A DNA stretch of 64,000 bases, from assembly GCF_017874035.1 (NCBI RefSeq), contig NZ_JAGGKV010000006.1, forward strand, positions 186,001-250,000. Reading direction: 5' to 3'. The translations under genes were made by a program, and so were the position numbers. Position 1 is the stretch's first letter, and every line of letters begins with the position of its first letter. The notes below the pieces were generated by a model. The model made no database searches. It was not told the DNA's origin and saw nothing but the letters and a program-made list of their open reading frames with translations. This DNA is from Paenibacillus aceris. GTDB taxonomy: Bacteria > Bacillota > Bacilli > Paenibacillales > NBRC-103111. This document shows, in pieces, positions 33,444 to 43,283 of this stretch.

Positions 33444-34259
33444 TTATGGCACCTTGACGATAAAAGGCACGATGAATACTTCATTCTGATGCTGAAATTG
33501 ACCCCATATTTTGTAGATACCGCTCTTGGGGAAGAGGATGGCGAAGCGTGCCTCAGGACCCGAGCCCTTCTGGTCATTGGGATGGACGTGGACATACTCC
33601 TTCGCATCGGCGCTGATCGCAACCACATGCCCCAAACTGCCGAGAAAAGGCTGCAGATCCGTAATAGGCTGTTTCGTTACCGCATTCTTAATTGTGAAGA
33701 TCATATCTAGACTCATGCCCGCCATCAGATGGTCGAACGACAGTGTCACTTCTTTGTCTCCTATTTTTTTGGAGAGAGTCGTATCCGGCTGAAGCACGGT
33801 TTGCTTCGGTTCCTTACCGTTAATCGTAACCCAGTGCGTTTGCACCGTCTCGCCCATCCCCTGCGGTGTGAAATCGGCAATAAGCTGATAATAGCCTGCT
33901 GCCGGGAACTTCGTCTTGACCTCGAACTGTCCTTTTCCAACGTATTCGGGATGCAGATGGTCAAAATAGGAAAGGTCCTTGCTCACCACGATCAGGTGCA
34001 TCAGTTTCTCATGCATAAGGTCAAAAGCATCAATCGGTCTATTCCATTTATCTTGAATGAGAATGGTGATCGTTGCTTCTTCATTCGGCATATAACGATC
34101 CGCGGCAACTGAAAAATGCGCAATCGCTTCACTGCTGTGAACATGCGCCTGCGCAGCTCCGGGCATCTCCATTCCTGTCATGTCAGGTGTGACCGTTTGC
34201 TTCCCGCAAGCGGCTAATAGAACAGCCACGCTCATGAGAATCCATACAAGCTGTTTCAT
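33444..34259 (-). CDS. His/Met-rich lipoprotein, possibly metal-binding
   Basis: This 271-residue lipoprotein has lipobox LAAC (Cys18) followed by a Met/His-rich stretch (PDMTGMEMPGAAQAHVHS). Two immunoglobulin-like domains follow. The first holds LMHEKLMHLIVVSKDLSYFD and FDHLHPEYVGKGQFEV, then PAAGYYQLIADFTPQG; the second holds HVVAISADAKEYVHVHPND and IYKIWGQFQHQ. The paired HLHP and HVHP motifs suggest copper or another metal bound outside the membrane, as in YtkA/CopC-like proteins, which is inference. The start ATG overlaps the stop of the upstream membrane protein by four bases, implying translational coupling. The long frame to 34343 is overlap only. Confidence 0.8.
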   Translation of the reverse strand: MKQLVWILMSVAVLLAACGKQTVTPDMTGMEMPGAAQAHVHSSEAIAHFSVAADRYMPNEEATITILIQDKWNRPIDAFDLMHEKLMHLIVVSKDLSYFDHLHPEYVGKGQFEVKTKFPAAGYYQLIADFTPQGMGETVQTHWVTINGKEPKQTVLQPDTTLSKKIGDKEVTLSFDHLMAGMSLDMIFTIKNAVTKQPITDLQPFLGSLGHVVAISADAKEYVHVHPNDQKGSGPEARFAILFPKSGIYKIWGQFQHQNEVFIVPFIVKVP

Positions 34260-35284
34260 TGATTTTTCCCAGTTCGCAGCGGAGTCGTCAGTATACTTAA
34301 TCCCATTGAGGACAGGCCGCAAATAAACATCGTGCCTCCCCACAGCTCAGGGGTCCAATCTAACGTGTGGAACATGCGTAAATCCGCAAAATATAAGCCC
34401 CATATGAGAACAGGAAGCAAAAAGAACACCCCTCGAAATTGCCACGAGCCTGGATCTCTCTCTTTCATCCATGAAAATAGCACATCCCCGACAATCCCGC
34501 TAATGAGCAGAATCACAATAGAGCCGTAATGCGTAAAGCCATCAAGAACAGCCATCAATACAGCCTCAAAAACAAAGAAATAAGTCACCGTGCCAAATGG
34601 CAGCTTCCATCGCCTTAAAACAAGCATGACGGGTAAAACGAGTACCATCGTTGTTACCAGAAAATCCACAACAGCTTTAGCCACTGCGTCTTGCTCCCTA
34701 GCCATCCATAAATTTTGGCGAAACGACCAGGCATACATGAGAAAAAAAGCCATCACGGCAAAGGTTAACGCCACCGAAGTCAAAGCTGGCAGCAACCGGC
34801 GAAAGCTTGGCGACGCCTCCTTCTCCGTGTAACTCATCGCACGATACGGGCTGGTCAGAATCATCAGCGCTCCGGTCAATAGAATTAGATGCGTTGGACT
34901 TAGGAGTGCCTCAATATTTTTTTCGATACCAAAAATTGTATGCCACAGCATATCGCCAAGCCCGCCGATGAAGAAGATGATAACTCCCGCTGCGCCTAGT
35001 CCATAGCCTGTCGGAACCGCCGCAGCCCATGTGGCTTGGCGGGTTCTTGCTTTATTCTGATAAGTAATCAAATAAATCCAGATCGCACAAGCCAAGTACC
35101 CCGAGTACAAAATGGCATGCCATGGCGTAAAAAAAGTTTCGACCGCACCGTGGTTATGAGCGAAGCCATCGATAAATAATCCTACAATCAACCACTTTCC
35201 CATCAGCATCGTAACGGCATGCTTTGCAATGCTGATGTTTCCCACGGATCGCGCCTCATTCAGTTGTACTGACAAATCGATCAT
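34256..35284 (-). CDS. His-containing multi-pass membrane protein
   Basis: This 342-residue protein has about eight membrane helices. Conserved-looking polar residues sit at helix ends: FIDGFAHNHGAVETFFTPWH, GDMLWHTIFG, LLSPTHLIL and LDGFTHYGSI, so at least six His could line one face. I know of uncharacterised proteins with a similar DGxAHNH...FTPWH start, but no assigned function. It is immediately upstream of, and overlaps by four bases, the His/Met-rich lipoprotein, so the two probably form a membrane complex. A role in metal handling or metal-centre assembly is a guess. Confidence 0.78.
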   Translation of the reverse strand: MIDLSVQLNEARSVGNISIAKHAVTMLMGKWLIVGLFIDGFAHNHGAVETFFTPWHAILYSGYLACAIWIYLITYQNKARTRQATWAAAVPTGYGLGAAGVIIFFIGGLGDMLWHTIFGIEKNIEALLSPTHLILLTGALMILTSPYRAMSYTEKEASPSFRRLLPALTSVALTFAVMAFFLMYAWSFRQNLWMAREQDAVAKAVVDFLVTTMVLVLPVMLVLRRWKLPFGTVTYFFVFEAVLMAVLDGFTHYGSIVILLISGIVGDVLFSWMKERDPGSWQFRGVFFLLPVLIWGLYFADLRMFHTLDWTPELWGGTMFICGLSSMGLSILTTPLRTGKNQ

Positions 35285-35325
35285 CCCCCAACATTTGTCA
35301 TGATTACGGTACTATCATAACATAG

Positions 35326-36114
35326 CTAGTCGATCGATGAGATCCATATGACACCTTTTTTCTGCAGTTCATTCAGCCACTCCTTGGGAGCAGGAACATC
35401 GCTTACAATGATGTCGATCTCTTTTAAATCCGCAATTTTGTAAAATTGCACAAGCCCGAACTTCGAGTGATCGCAGAGTACGATGTTTTGTTTGGCAAAT
35501 TTCATCATTTGCTGCGTCAATTGACCTTTGCTTTCTTCAAAACCCGTGATCCCTTTGTCCAGCATCATGCCGTCCACGGATAAGAACGCCTTATCTGCAT
35601 TGAAGTTTTCCACCATCTTCTCAGCCAATAGCCCTGTTACCCTGGAATGCATAGCGTTAACCTTGCCGCCAATCATAAAGATGTCCCCTGAGAACAGTCC
35701 TTTATTTTTATAGTCAATTAGCAAGTACAGGGCAGGAATGGATATCGTTAGAACCGTCAGGTTTTTCTTGTTGAGTAAATAATCGATGATGTGCAGAGTT
35801 GTCGTTCCGTCATCAATGAAGATGACGTCATTATCCTCAACAATCGTCGCTGCCGCTCTGCCAATTCTCCGCTTCTCGTCCGCGTACAGCACTTCCCTTT
35901 TCAGGTGTGAAGGCTCATCCCGGGACAAATTAATTTTGACCGCGCCGCCGTATACCCGTTTCAATTTATTTTCTTCCTCCAGCTCCTCCAAATACCGGCG
36001 TATCGTCTCTGAAGAAACTTCCAAACGTTCGACCATATCATTCGTCTTGACTTTGCCTTCCAAATTCAACTGATTGAGAATATAGTTCTTACGTTCTTCA
36101 CCAATCAAAGACAT
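35326..36114 (-). CDS. DeoR-family regulator of the phosphonate cluster
   Basis: This 262-residue regulator has an N-terminal DeoR helix-turn-helix (EERKNYILNQLNLEGKVKT, then MVERLEVSSETIRRYLEEL) and a C-terminal DeoRC sensor domain with FIDDGTTTLHIIDYL and GITGFEESKGQLTQQMM. DeoR proteins sense phosphorylated or small metabolites and usually repress. It is the last gene of the phn run, 46 bp after the permease, so it probably controls that cluster, perhaps through the repeat block before phnX and the binding-protein gene. Confidence 0.88.
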   Translation of the reverse strand: MSLIGEERKNYILNQLNLEGKVKTNDMVERLEVSSETIRRYLEELEEENKLKRVYGGAVKINLSRDEPSHLKREVLYADEKRRIGRAAATIVEDNDVIFIDDGTTTLHIIDYLLNKKNLTVLTISIPALYLLIDYKNKGLFSGDIFMIGGKVNAMHSRVTGLLAEKMVENFNADKAFLSVDGMMLDKGITGFEESKGQLTQQMMKFAKQNIVLCDHSKFGLVQFYKIADLKEIDIIVSDVPAPKEWLNELQKKGVIWISSID

Positions 36115-36160
36115 AGGTTGAATCCTCCAATTTATGCATCTTTTGTACGGTAGGACGGTC

Positions 36161-37882
36161 TTACTTTGGCATTTGCCAAGCAGCCGTTCTCTTTTTTACC
36201 TTTTTTAAAATAAACTCGTACACCAAACGGACAGTGATATTCGTCCCGACAATAAGCGTAGACATCGCGGCAGCGGCTGCTACATCACCAGCATCTTCCA
36301 TATTGACCAAGGCGACAGCCGCCAGATTCATATCCGCAGATCGGAGAAACACAACGGCAGATACTGTAACCATGGAGTTAACAAAAAAGTACATGGCGAT
36401 TTCGATAATAGCCGGCAATGACATAGGGACTGTTACTCTGAGAAAGGTTTTGTAAAAAGGTACACGCATTGACTCCGAGACGAGCTCGAACTCCTTGTCC
36501 AGCTTCTTCAGCGCTGTCGTAGCCGTAATGAAGGGCACCGCATAGAAATGCGTAATGTTCGCAAGCACAATGATCGCCATAGTGCCATAAATCCAATTCA
36601 ATGGATTGCTCGGATCATTAAAGAAGAAAATATATGCCAGACCAATGACCATCCCCGGAAGCGCAAGCGGTAAAATAGACAAGAAATAACCTACCTGCCG
36701 CATTCCCTTCATGGATCTGGTCTTTTCAATTAAATACGCGAAAATAAAGGTTATCATCGTGCCCGCGACCGCTGTTAGGAGAGAGACTTTAAGCGAATTC
36801 CAGAACGGCTCCAAACCTGACCCCGCCACACTCGAGAAGTCATAGTGTTTGAAGCTAAAGCTCAAATTGTACGGCCACACTTTCACGAACGAAGCGAATA
36901 ATATCGTGATCAATGGAACCAAGATCGCAATTGAGATTAAGAGGCAAAATACGCGGTAAAACCTGTCCCGGGCATGTCCATCCGGCACACGATACGGCGT
37001 TGATTTCGATGAAAGCATCGAGCGCTGTTTGCGTTCTACGAAACGGTCTACAGCAAAAGCAATAATGGCAGGAATCGTGAGCAGGATACCGACCGTTGCC
37101 CCCATAGATAAGTTCTGCTGCCCGATCACTTGCTTGTAAATATCCGTTGCTAGTACGTTAAACTTTCCTCCAATGGCTTGAGGCGCCCCGAAATCCGTAA
37201 AACTAGCTGTAAAACAAACGAAAATGGCACTTATGAGGCCGTATTTGACGGACGGTAACGTTACGCTGAAAAAGGTTTTGAATTTATTCGCGCCCAGCGA
37301 TTCCGCTGCTTCATAGAGCCGCTGGTCGGTCATTGACAAAGCTGTAATAAAGATCAGAAATGCCTGAGGAAATAAATAAATCACTTCAGAGATAACGATC
37401 CCAATTGGGCCGTATATGGGAATGCGGAGACCAGGCGTGAGTCCGAAAAAACCGTTCGTGATCATGCCTTGATTCCCAAACAAGTAGGTAAGTGCTATTC
37501 CATGCATCATCGTCGGCTGAAAGAGCGGCAGCAAAGCAACATAACGGAAATAGCTTTTCCCCCGGATAGCGGTGCGGCTTATGCCGTAGGCATAGGCGAA
37601 TGCAAGAACAACGGCAAGTGCTGTTGAAAGCACTGAAATCCAAATCGTATTCGTTAGCGATTGCAGTAAGGAAGGCGTTGAGAAATACTGAATAAAATTG
37701 GAAAGTCCAATGAATTCCTCATTTTTATTTAACAATGCTTTGCTGAATAAGAGAATTAACGGAATTAACGTGCTTGTTGTTAATGTAAGTACTAGCAGAA
37801 CAATCAACACATTTTGCAATGAAAAGAAGGTTCCCAAGTGACGTCGGATCGGCGGATTCATGCTGACTATTCCCTTGTTCAT
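36161..37882 (-). CDS. phnV: Fused ABC permease for 2-aminoethylphosphonate
   Basis: This 573-residue protein contains two permease halves, each with about six helices and an EAA-type loop: LYEAAESLGANKFKTFFSVT in the first and ELVSESMRVPFYKTFLRVTV in the second. It therefore forms the whole channel. Fused permeases of this kind occur in iron(III), thiamine and 2-aminoethylphosphonate importers; the context selects the last. The start at 37882 overlaps the ATPase stop by one base (TAATG); an in-frame ATG 21 bases later has AAGGGAA and is also possible. Confidence 0.85.
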   Translation of the reverse strand: MNKGIVSMNPPIRRHLGTFFSLQNVLIVLLVLTLTTSTLIPLILLFSKALLNKNEEFIGLSNFIQYFSTPSLLQSLTNTIWISVLSTALAVVLAFAYAYGISRTAIRGKSYFRYVALLPLFQPTMMHGIALTYLFGNQGMITNGFFGLTPGLRIPIYGPIGIVISEVIYLFPQAFLIFITALSMTDQRLYEAAESLGANKFKTFFSVTLPSVKYGLISAIFVCFTASFTDFGAPQAIGGKFNVLATDIYKQVIGQQNLSMGATVGILLTIPAIIAFAVDRFVERKQRSMLSSKSTPYRVPDGHARDRFYRVFCLLISIAILVPLITILFASFVKVWPYNLSFSFKHYDFSSVAGSGLEPFWNSLKVSLLTAVAGTMITFIFAYLIEKTRSMKGMRQVGYFLSILPLALPGMVIGLAYIFFFNDPSNPLNWIYGTMAIIVLANITHFYAVPFITATTALKKLDKEFELVSESMRVPFYKTFLRVTVPMSLPAIIEIAMYFFVNSMVTVSAVVFLRSADMNLAAVALVNMEDAGDVAAAAAMSTLIVGTNITVRLVYEFILKKVKKRTAAWQMPK

Positions 37883-38919
37883 TAGGCACCTACCATGCTA
37901 TCTGCCGGAAAGGTAATCATCTTCTCCTGCGGAAATTCAACGGATACCTCGGCATGTTTGGCAAGCCCGAGCTGGTGCGACGCTTGTGCAGAAACATCCA
38001 CCGTCAGAAGCACATTCTGGTAGCCGCTGCTTGCTGCCGGTTGAAGCAGCACTCTGTAGAAGGCACCACGGAACTCGACATGCTTCACTACCGCTTTCAT
38101 ACCTTTGCTCGATCCCGGTGCAAAAAGGCGAATATGCTCAGGTCGAATTGCTAGACTTCGTCTCGGCGCCCCCCCATCCCGGTGCTCGTTCTCCAAGAAA
38201 TTAATCGACCCGATAAAATCGGCAACAAAGGCCGAATTCGGCTGCTCATATACTTCTTCCGGAGTTCCCAATTGGACGACCTCGGAGTTTTTCATCACGA
38301 CAATGCGATCTGCCATCGTGAGCGCTTCCTCTTGATCATGTGTGACCATCACAGTTGTAATGCCGAGCTTGTCCTGCAGTTCGCAAATCTGTTCACGAAG
38401 CTTTATGCGAACCTTGGCATCCAGTGCAGAAAGCGGTTCATCCAGAAGCAGGAAATCGGGTGACAGCACGATTGCGCGAGCCAATGCGACACGTTGCTGC
38501 TGCCCGCCGGACATTTGTGCGGGGTAACGGTCATGGAGATGCAGCAGATCAACCAATGTTAGGACTTCACGCACTTTCTCATCGATCTCTTTCTTCGAAA
38601 ATTTCTTGCCCTGCAGGCCATAAGCCACGTTCTGATAAGCCGTCAGATTCGGAAAAAGCGCATAGGACTGGAACACCATGCCAAAGTTTCTTTTGGCCGG
38701 CGGCAGTGCAGTGATATCTTTACCGCCAACAAGAATGCGGCCTTGGGTCGGCTTCTCCAATCCGGCAATAATGCGCAACAGCGTCGTTTTGCCGCACCCG
38801 CTGGGGCCTAGCAAGCAAATGAATTCATTTTTCTGAATATCAATATGAATATTTTTCAAAGCGCTGAAAGATCCAAATGTTTTGTTTACCCCTTGAATGG
38901 ACAAGTAAGCTTGTGTCAT
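37882..38919 (-). CDS. phnT: ABC ATPase for 2-aminoethylphosphonate import
   Basis: This 345-residue ATPase has Walker A GPSGCGKTT, the Q-loop VFQSYALFP, signature MSGGQQQR, Walker B FLLLDEPLSALD, and the H-loop VMVTHDQEE. A C-terminal TOBE-like domain (from about residue 240) is present, as in the CUT1/iron/phosphonate subfamily. The ATG at 38919 is preferred, with AGGAGG 10 nt upstream; a TTG at 38925 is possible. It couples ATP hydrolysis to import through the adjacent fused permease. Confidence 0.88.
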   Translation of the reverse strand: MTQAYLSIQGVNKTFGSFSALKNIHIDIQKNEFICLLGPSGCGKTTLLRIIAGLEKPTQGRILVGGKDITALPPAKRNFGMVFQSYALFPNLTAYQNVAYGLQGKKFSKKEIDEKVREVLTLVDLLHLHDRYPAQMSGGQQQRVALARAIVLSPDFLLLDEPLSALDAKVRIKLREQICELQDKLGITTVMVTHDQEEALTMADRIVVMKNSEVVQLGTPEEVYEQPNSAFVADFIGSINFLENEHRDGGAPRRSLAIRPEHIRLFAPGSSKGMKAVVKHVEFRGAFYRVLLQPAASSGYQNVLLTVDVSAQASHQLGLAKHAEVSVEFPQEKMITFPADSMVGA

Positions 38920-39043
38920 GATCAAGCAGCCTCCTAAGCCTTGTTAGCTCTAGTATAATCTCGATTTGTTATCGGTTTGTTAATGATAGAAAAAAGACTG
39001 CTGCAAAGCATGGTTCGCAGTCAGCCTTTTCTTGGTTTTCATT

Positions 39044-40147
39044 TTATTTTTTCGGTTCGCTTTTAGCGTTGAAACGCTTGTCCCACTCAGCCAGAACACT
39101 GTCGCGTTTTTTGGCTGCATCGTTCAAATCGTTCTTAATCAATTGTTTGACCGGATCAACCGTATAGCCGTCAGGGATTTTTGCAGCATCGGTCTTAATA
39201 GCTAGAATCGCGTAGTTCTTATTGTATTCTTTCATTACGTCGTCCGTAATTGCCCAATCGAGGAAGTCTTTAGCCACTTGCTTAACAACTTTCTTTTTCA
39301 TGAGAGCATTTGCTTCAACATCCCAGCCGGAGCCTTCTTTCGGGAATACAACTTCAACCGGAGAACCGCTTTTCTTCTCTTGAATACCGCGGTAACCGAA
39401 GGAAATACCAATCGGATATTCGCCAGTACCAGCTAATTTGGCCGGTTTGGAACCGGAATGAACATACATCGCAATGTTATCATGCAATTTGTTCATATAA
39501 TCCCATGCAGCATCGTTGCCTTTCAATTGAACCAATCCGGAAACCGTCAAGAAACCAGTACCTGAAGACGAAGGATTCGGCATTGTAATCAGCCCTTTGT
39601 ATTCCGGCTTCACCAGATCCTCATAAGATTGCGGAATGGCAAGCTTACGCTTCTCCATTTCCACTTTGTTGACGATGAACGCTGTTTCCCATGCATCGAT
39701 ACCAACCCAGTGCGTTACTGGATTTTTATCTTTAAAATCGGGCAGAATACGTTCTACGCCTTTTGGTGCATATGGCTCTAGCATGCTGTTCTGATCAAGC
39801 ACCAGCAAGCTTGTTGCAGCTAAGCCCCATACTACGTCCGCTTGCGTGTTATCTTTCTCAGCAAGCAATTTGGCTGTTACGATTCCTGTAGAATCGCGAA
39901 CGATATTTACTTTGACATCCGGATATTTAGCTTTAAAAGTTGTTAAGTACGTTTTGATTTGATCATCTTCCAACGCCGTGTACACAGTTAGATCCTTGCT
40001 TTTCGTATCCACACTCACATCCGCGCTTGCTGCCGGTGCGGGTGTCCCTGTTTTCGCTCCGTCTGTACTTACCGCTTTACCGCCGCAAGCCCCTAACATA
40101 ATGGCAACTGTCAACAATGCTACTGCGCTTCCTACTGATCTTTTCAT
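39044..40147 (-). CDS. phnS: 2-Aminoethylphosphonate-binding lipoprotein
   Basis: This 367-residue solute-binding protein has lipobox LGAC (Cys21) and an iron(III)/AEP-type binding fold: [20 protein letters not shown] at the start, [20 protein letters not shown], and [20 protein letters not shown] as the anion-binding hinge segment. Members with this fold bind iron, thiamine or 2-aminoethylphosphonate; the flanking phnW and phnX make the last most likely. AAGGTGGGAG precedes the ATG. Confidence 0.86.
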   Translation of the reverse strand: MKRSVGSAVALLTVAIMLGACGGKAVSTDGAKTGTPAPAASADVSVDTKSKDLTVYTALEDDQIKTYLTTFKAKYPDVKVNIVRDSTGIVTAKLLAEKDNTQADVVWGLAATSLLVLDQNSMLEPYAPKGVERILPDFKDKNPVTHWVGIDAWETAFIVNKVEMEKRKLAIPQSYEDLVKPEYKGLITMPNPSSSGTGFLTVSGLVQLKGNDAAWDYMNKLHDNIAMYVHSGSKPAKLAGTGEYPIGISFGYRGIQEKKSGSPVEVVFPKEGSGWDVEANALMKKKVVKQVAKDFLDWAITDDVMKEYNKNYAILAIKTDAAKIPDGYTVDPVKQLIKNDLNDAAKKRDSVLAEWDKRFNAKSEPKK

Positions 40148-40235
40148 CTTCCTACTCCCACCTTCATTCGAATTTATCGGCTTTGTTTTCTTTAACCTGA
40201 TAAATAAAGTATAAAATAGATTTGTAAATTCAGTA

Positions 40236-40296
40236 TTAAATACACGTAAAATGTTTGTTTTTATATTTTATTAGTTGTTTTTAAGTTTGTTTTAGA
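40236..40296 (-). promoter_or_regulatory. Candidate operator block before the AEP-binding protein gene
   Basis: On the reverse strand several AAAACAAA-like repeats are followed by ACAAACATTTTACGTGTATTTAA. The same order and core (ATTTTACRTG) occurs before phnX. The block begins 89 bp before the start codon and overlaps the last bases of phnW. Confidence 0.5.
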
Positions 40297-41419
40297 CGGT
40301 TTTCCAAAATAACTGTCTTTCGATGCCTGCAAGCAATCGTTCAATATCAGGGAGATGAATATCGCCGATATTTCCGATTCGGAACGTTGCCGCGGCTGTT
40401 ATTTTGCCTGGGTAGATAACAAAGCCTTCCTGCTTAATACGTGAATAGAACTCATCAAAGGAAAACACAGGTGACTCCGGGTAAAGGAATGATGTAATAA
40501 TCGGCGATTGCAGCTCAGTCGCAAGTAAAGTTTGCAGGCCCATCCGCTGCATACCGGCAACCAACGTTTGTTGGTTACGAGTGAACCTTTCAAATCTGCG
40601 CGCAACGCCGCCTTCTTCCTCCAACTCCTGAAGAGCTTGATCAAAAGCTCGTACCGTATGCGTTGGCGATGTATAGCGCCATTTGCCATTGCCTTGTTCC
40701 ATGGTCTCCCATTGGTCGTAGAGATCTAAGGATAAGGAGCGACCTAAGCCTTTGCACTTGAGCAAAGACTCTCTATGCGCAATGATAAATCCAAAACCAG
40801 GTACACCTTGTATGCATTTATTCGCACTGCTGATTAAATAATCGATGTTAAGCGCCGCTACATCAATCGGAATGCCGCCAAAAGAACTCATGGCATCCAC
40901 AATCAACGTTTTGCCGTACTGTTTGGCTACACGGGCTACTTCCGCGACAGGATTGATCATGCCCGTAGTAGTTTCAACATGAACAACCGCAACGTGCGTG
41001 ATCGACGCATCTACCTTCAGTACTTCCTCAAGCTGCTTGACATTAACAGGCTTTGTTTCGCCAGCATCCAGAACGATCGAATAAATACCGAGAACTTCCG
41101 CCATTTGAGCAATTCTTTTCCCATAAGCACCGTTAGTTAGAACGAGCAGCTTGCCTTCTTTGGGAATGACGGATCCAATAACCGACTCCACACAAAAGGT
41201 TCCGCTTCCTTGCATGAGCACTGTGGTATAATCATCCGGTTTACTGGATGCCATCGTGACAAGCCGGCTGCGAATGGACTGCACAAGTTGATTGTAATCC
41301 TGATCCCATGTACACCAGTCTCGCAGCATGGCTGCCTTCACTTTTTTACTTGTCGATAATGGGCCTGGTGTTAGCAATAAATACGGGTTATCCGGTAGTT
41401 GATTCATTGTTGTTGTCAT
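40292..41419 (-). CDS. phnW: 2-Aminoethylphosphonate:pyruvate aminotransferase
   Basis: This 375-residue PLP enzyme converts 2-aminoethylphosphonate and pyruvate to phosphonoacetaldehyde and alanine. It opens with the family motif [18 protein letters not shown] and DWCTWDQDY; the PLP lysine is Lys201 in [15 protein letters not shown]. The C-terminal small domain ends with [16 protein letters not shown], another PhnW hallmark. Its start overlaps the phnX stop by four bases (ATGA), so the two are translated together. Confidence 0.95.
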   Translation of the reverse strand: MTTTMNQLPDNPYLLLTPGPLSTSKKVKAAMLRDWCTWDQDYNQLVQSIRSRLVTMASSKPDDYTTVLMQGSGTFCVESVIGSVIPKEGKLLVLTNGAYGKRIAQMAEVLGIYSIVLDAGETKPVNVKQLEEVLKVDASITHVAVVHVETTTGMINPVAEVARVAKQYGKTLIVDAMSSFGGIPIDVAALNIDYLISSANKCIQGVPGFGFIIAHRESLLKCKGLGRSLSLDLYDQWETMEQGNGKWRYTSPTHTVRAFDQALQELEEEGGVARRFERFTRNQQTLVAGMQRMGLQTLLATELQSPIITSFLYPESPVFSFDEFYSRIKQEGFVIYPGKITAAATFRIGNIGDIHLPDIERLLAGIERQLFWKTV

Positions 41420-42213
41420 GGACGTTCACCTCTTTGAAGTTTTTGATTGATGACAGGAATGAGTTCGTCGAGTTCACCGATTGTTTGTATCACGTAATGA
41501 GCGCCCTCTTCACGAAATATCGATGCGACTGCATTCATACGCGTTTGCAGGACCTCTGGATCACAAGCTTCGACTTCCGCTTCACTCATGCCCAGCTCGC
41601 TGCTGCCCTGGATAACGCCTATTGTCCAAGTACCCGCGTTGACGCCTTCCCTGATATCGCTCACTGTGTCTCCCACCTTCATCACGTTGTACATGGGATA
41701 GACATTCAGTGCCGCCGCGTTCTCGTAGATCATCCAAGGATAAGGACGCCCGGCAGGCACATCATTTGGCGTTACCAAATGGTCAGGAGCATATCCGCGT
41801 TTCTTCGCTTCAACCGTGACAATCGCCATCATCTCTGCTGTGTAGCCCGTAGTGGAACCGATGCGGATGCCGTTCTGACGCAAACGTTCTACGAGTGCAA
41901 GGGCCCCAGGCACCGGCTCTGCGTATTGATGAACGACAGCTAGCATCATGGGTTCAAAATCCGCATAAAGCGCATCGACGTCCGATTCCTGCGGCAGCTG
42001 GCCGTAGCGCTCATGCCATAAAGCAGCAACCCGCTCCATTTTTAAAATTTCGCTAATATGATCGCGTTTGAGAAGTCCCATCGGTGCCCTGGCTTCGGAC
42101 AACGTGATGGCAATCTCTCTTTTACGGAAAACCTCCATGAAAACGTTCAGGGGAGCAAAGCACCCGTAATCTACCATCGTCCCTGCCCAATCAAAAACAA
42201 CTGCTTGTATCAT
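41416..42213 (-). CDS. phnX: Phosphonoacetaldehyde hydrolase (phosphonatase)
   Basis: This 265-residue HAD enzyme cleaves the carbon-phosphorus bond of phosphonoacetaldehyde to acetaldehyde and phosphate. Asp8 of [11 protein letters not shown] is the nucleophile; Lys49 in [13 protein letters not shown] forms the Schiff base that defines phosphonatases; the later [10 protein letters not shown] supplies the metal-binding residue. The start at 42213 (MIQAVVF) has AGGAGG; the frame to 42252 is also open with a weaker AGAGGTG. It is the first gene of the phn run. Confidence 0.95.
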   Translation of the reverse strand: MIQAVVFDWAGTMVDYGCFAPLNVFMEVFRKREIAITLSEARAPMGLLKRDHISEILKMERVAALWHERYGQLPQESDVDALYADFEPMMLAVVHQYAEPVPGALALVERLRQNGIRIGSTTGYTAEMMAIVTVEAKKRGYAPDHLVTPNDVPAGRPYPWMIYENAAALNVYPMYNVMKVGDTVSDIREGVNAGTWTIGVIQGSSELGMSEAEVEACDPEVLQTRMNAVASIFREEGAHYVIQTIGELDELIPVINQKLQRGERP

Positions 42214-42318
42214 TGAAAAGCCTCCTATTTGACTGATTTGATTGTTATTCATAGCACCTCTAGTTGGATTTGGTTGCGTCTATAGATGTATCTTAAACCA
42301 GAATTGTAATCGCAGCGT

Positions 42319-42370
42319 TAAATCCATGTAAAATTTGTGTATTTAATTTGTTTTAATTTGTTTTGGTTGT
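42319..42370 (-). promoter_or_regulatory. Candidate operator block before phnX
   Basis: On the reverse strand two AAAACAAATTA repeats, 10 bp apart, are followed by ACACAAATTTTACATGGATTTAA (core ATTTTACATG). It begins 106 bp before phnX and mirrors the block before the AEP-binding protein gene. The divergent HAD gene lies on the other side. Confidence 0.5.
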
Positions 42371-42470
42371 TCAATTTACATGATACAAATTAATCCTCAC
42401 GATATTTCAGTTGACTTCCTTGGCATTATGTTGGAAATTAGGTATTAAACACAGGGAGGGATTATTGGAG

Positions 42471-43262
42471 ATGAAGCCAATCAAAGCAATTATTTTCGAC
42501 TTGGACAATACGTTATTGTGGGATGAACGGAGTATTAGCGAAGCATTTAAGGCAGCCTGTCAAGGAGCAGCAGAAACGGTAGACGTAGATCCATCCGCTC
42601 TTGAACGGGAAGTACGTGAGTCATCTGAGCGTTTATTTAAGGAAATGGCCTGTTATGATTATGCGAAAATGATTGAAATCACCCATTTGGAGGCACTATG
42701 GGGTCGGTTTGATGCGAAGGAACATCCAACCTTTCTGGAGCTGGGTCAGCTTGCGCCGATTTATCAAAAAAGCGCATGGACGCAGGGCCTGCACAAACTA
42801 GGCATCGATGATCCAGGATTAGGTGAAACGCTTGCGCTGCGGTTTGCAAAGGAAAGGCGGGAACGCCCCCTGGTTTATGAGACAACTTTCGAGGTATTAA
42901 AGGCTTTGCGTCCCAAATATCAACTGCTTTTGTTAACGAACGGCGCCCCAGACCTGCAGCAGGAAAAAGTAGATAGTATCCCGGGGCTTGCCGAGTACTT
43001 TGATCATATTCTAATCTCCGGCTCCTTCGGGCGCGGGAAGCCCGATCCTGCTATTTTTGAGCATGCTCTGGAGCTGCTCGGTATTACGGCGGAAGAAGCT
43101 GTCATGGTTGGAGATAATTTGGATACCGATATTAAAGGAGCGTTAGCGGTTGGCATGCGGAATGTTTGGATCAATCATCATCAACAGACTGCGCCGCTCA
43201 ACAACTTACCTAGTCATGAAATCGCAGCGCTGAACGAATTGATTGCGATTTTGCAGCAATAA
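42471..43262 (+). CDS. HAD-superfamily hydrolase
   Basis: This 263-residue class I HAD phosphatase has the catalytic aspartates Asp10 and Asp12 in IIFDLDNTLLWDE, motif II as LLLTNGAPDLQ, the lysine of motif III in GSFGRGKPDPAIFEHAL, and motif IV GDNLDTDIKGAL. The helical cap is about 85 residues, as in YjjG/YfnB-like nucleotidases and sugar phosphatases. The substrate is open. GGGAGGG lies before the ATG; a TTG two codons upstream is also possible. It is divergent from the phn cluster, but no functional link is shown. Confidence 0.88.
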   Translation: MKPIKAIIFDLDNTLLWDERSISEAFKAACQGAAETVDVDPSALEREVRESSERLFKEMACYDYAKMIEITHLEALWGRFDAKEHPTFLELGQLAPIYQKSAWTQGLHKLGIDDPGLGETLALRFAKERRERPLVYETTFEVLKALRPKYQLLLLTNGAPDLQQEKVDSIPGLAEYFDHILISGSFGRGKPDPAIFEHALELLGITAEEAVMVGDNLDTDIKGALAVGMRNVWINHHQQTAPLNNLPSHEIAALNELIAILQQ

Positions 43263-43283
43263 CCTTACGGAAGATCATTACGG

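Noticed and set aside
42214..42470. Pho boxes before phnX
   Set aside because: I looked for TTAACA-like hexamers repeated at 11-bp period and found only AT-rich AAAACAAA repeats, which do not match.
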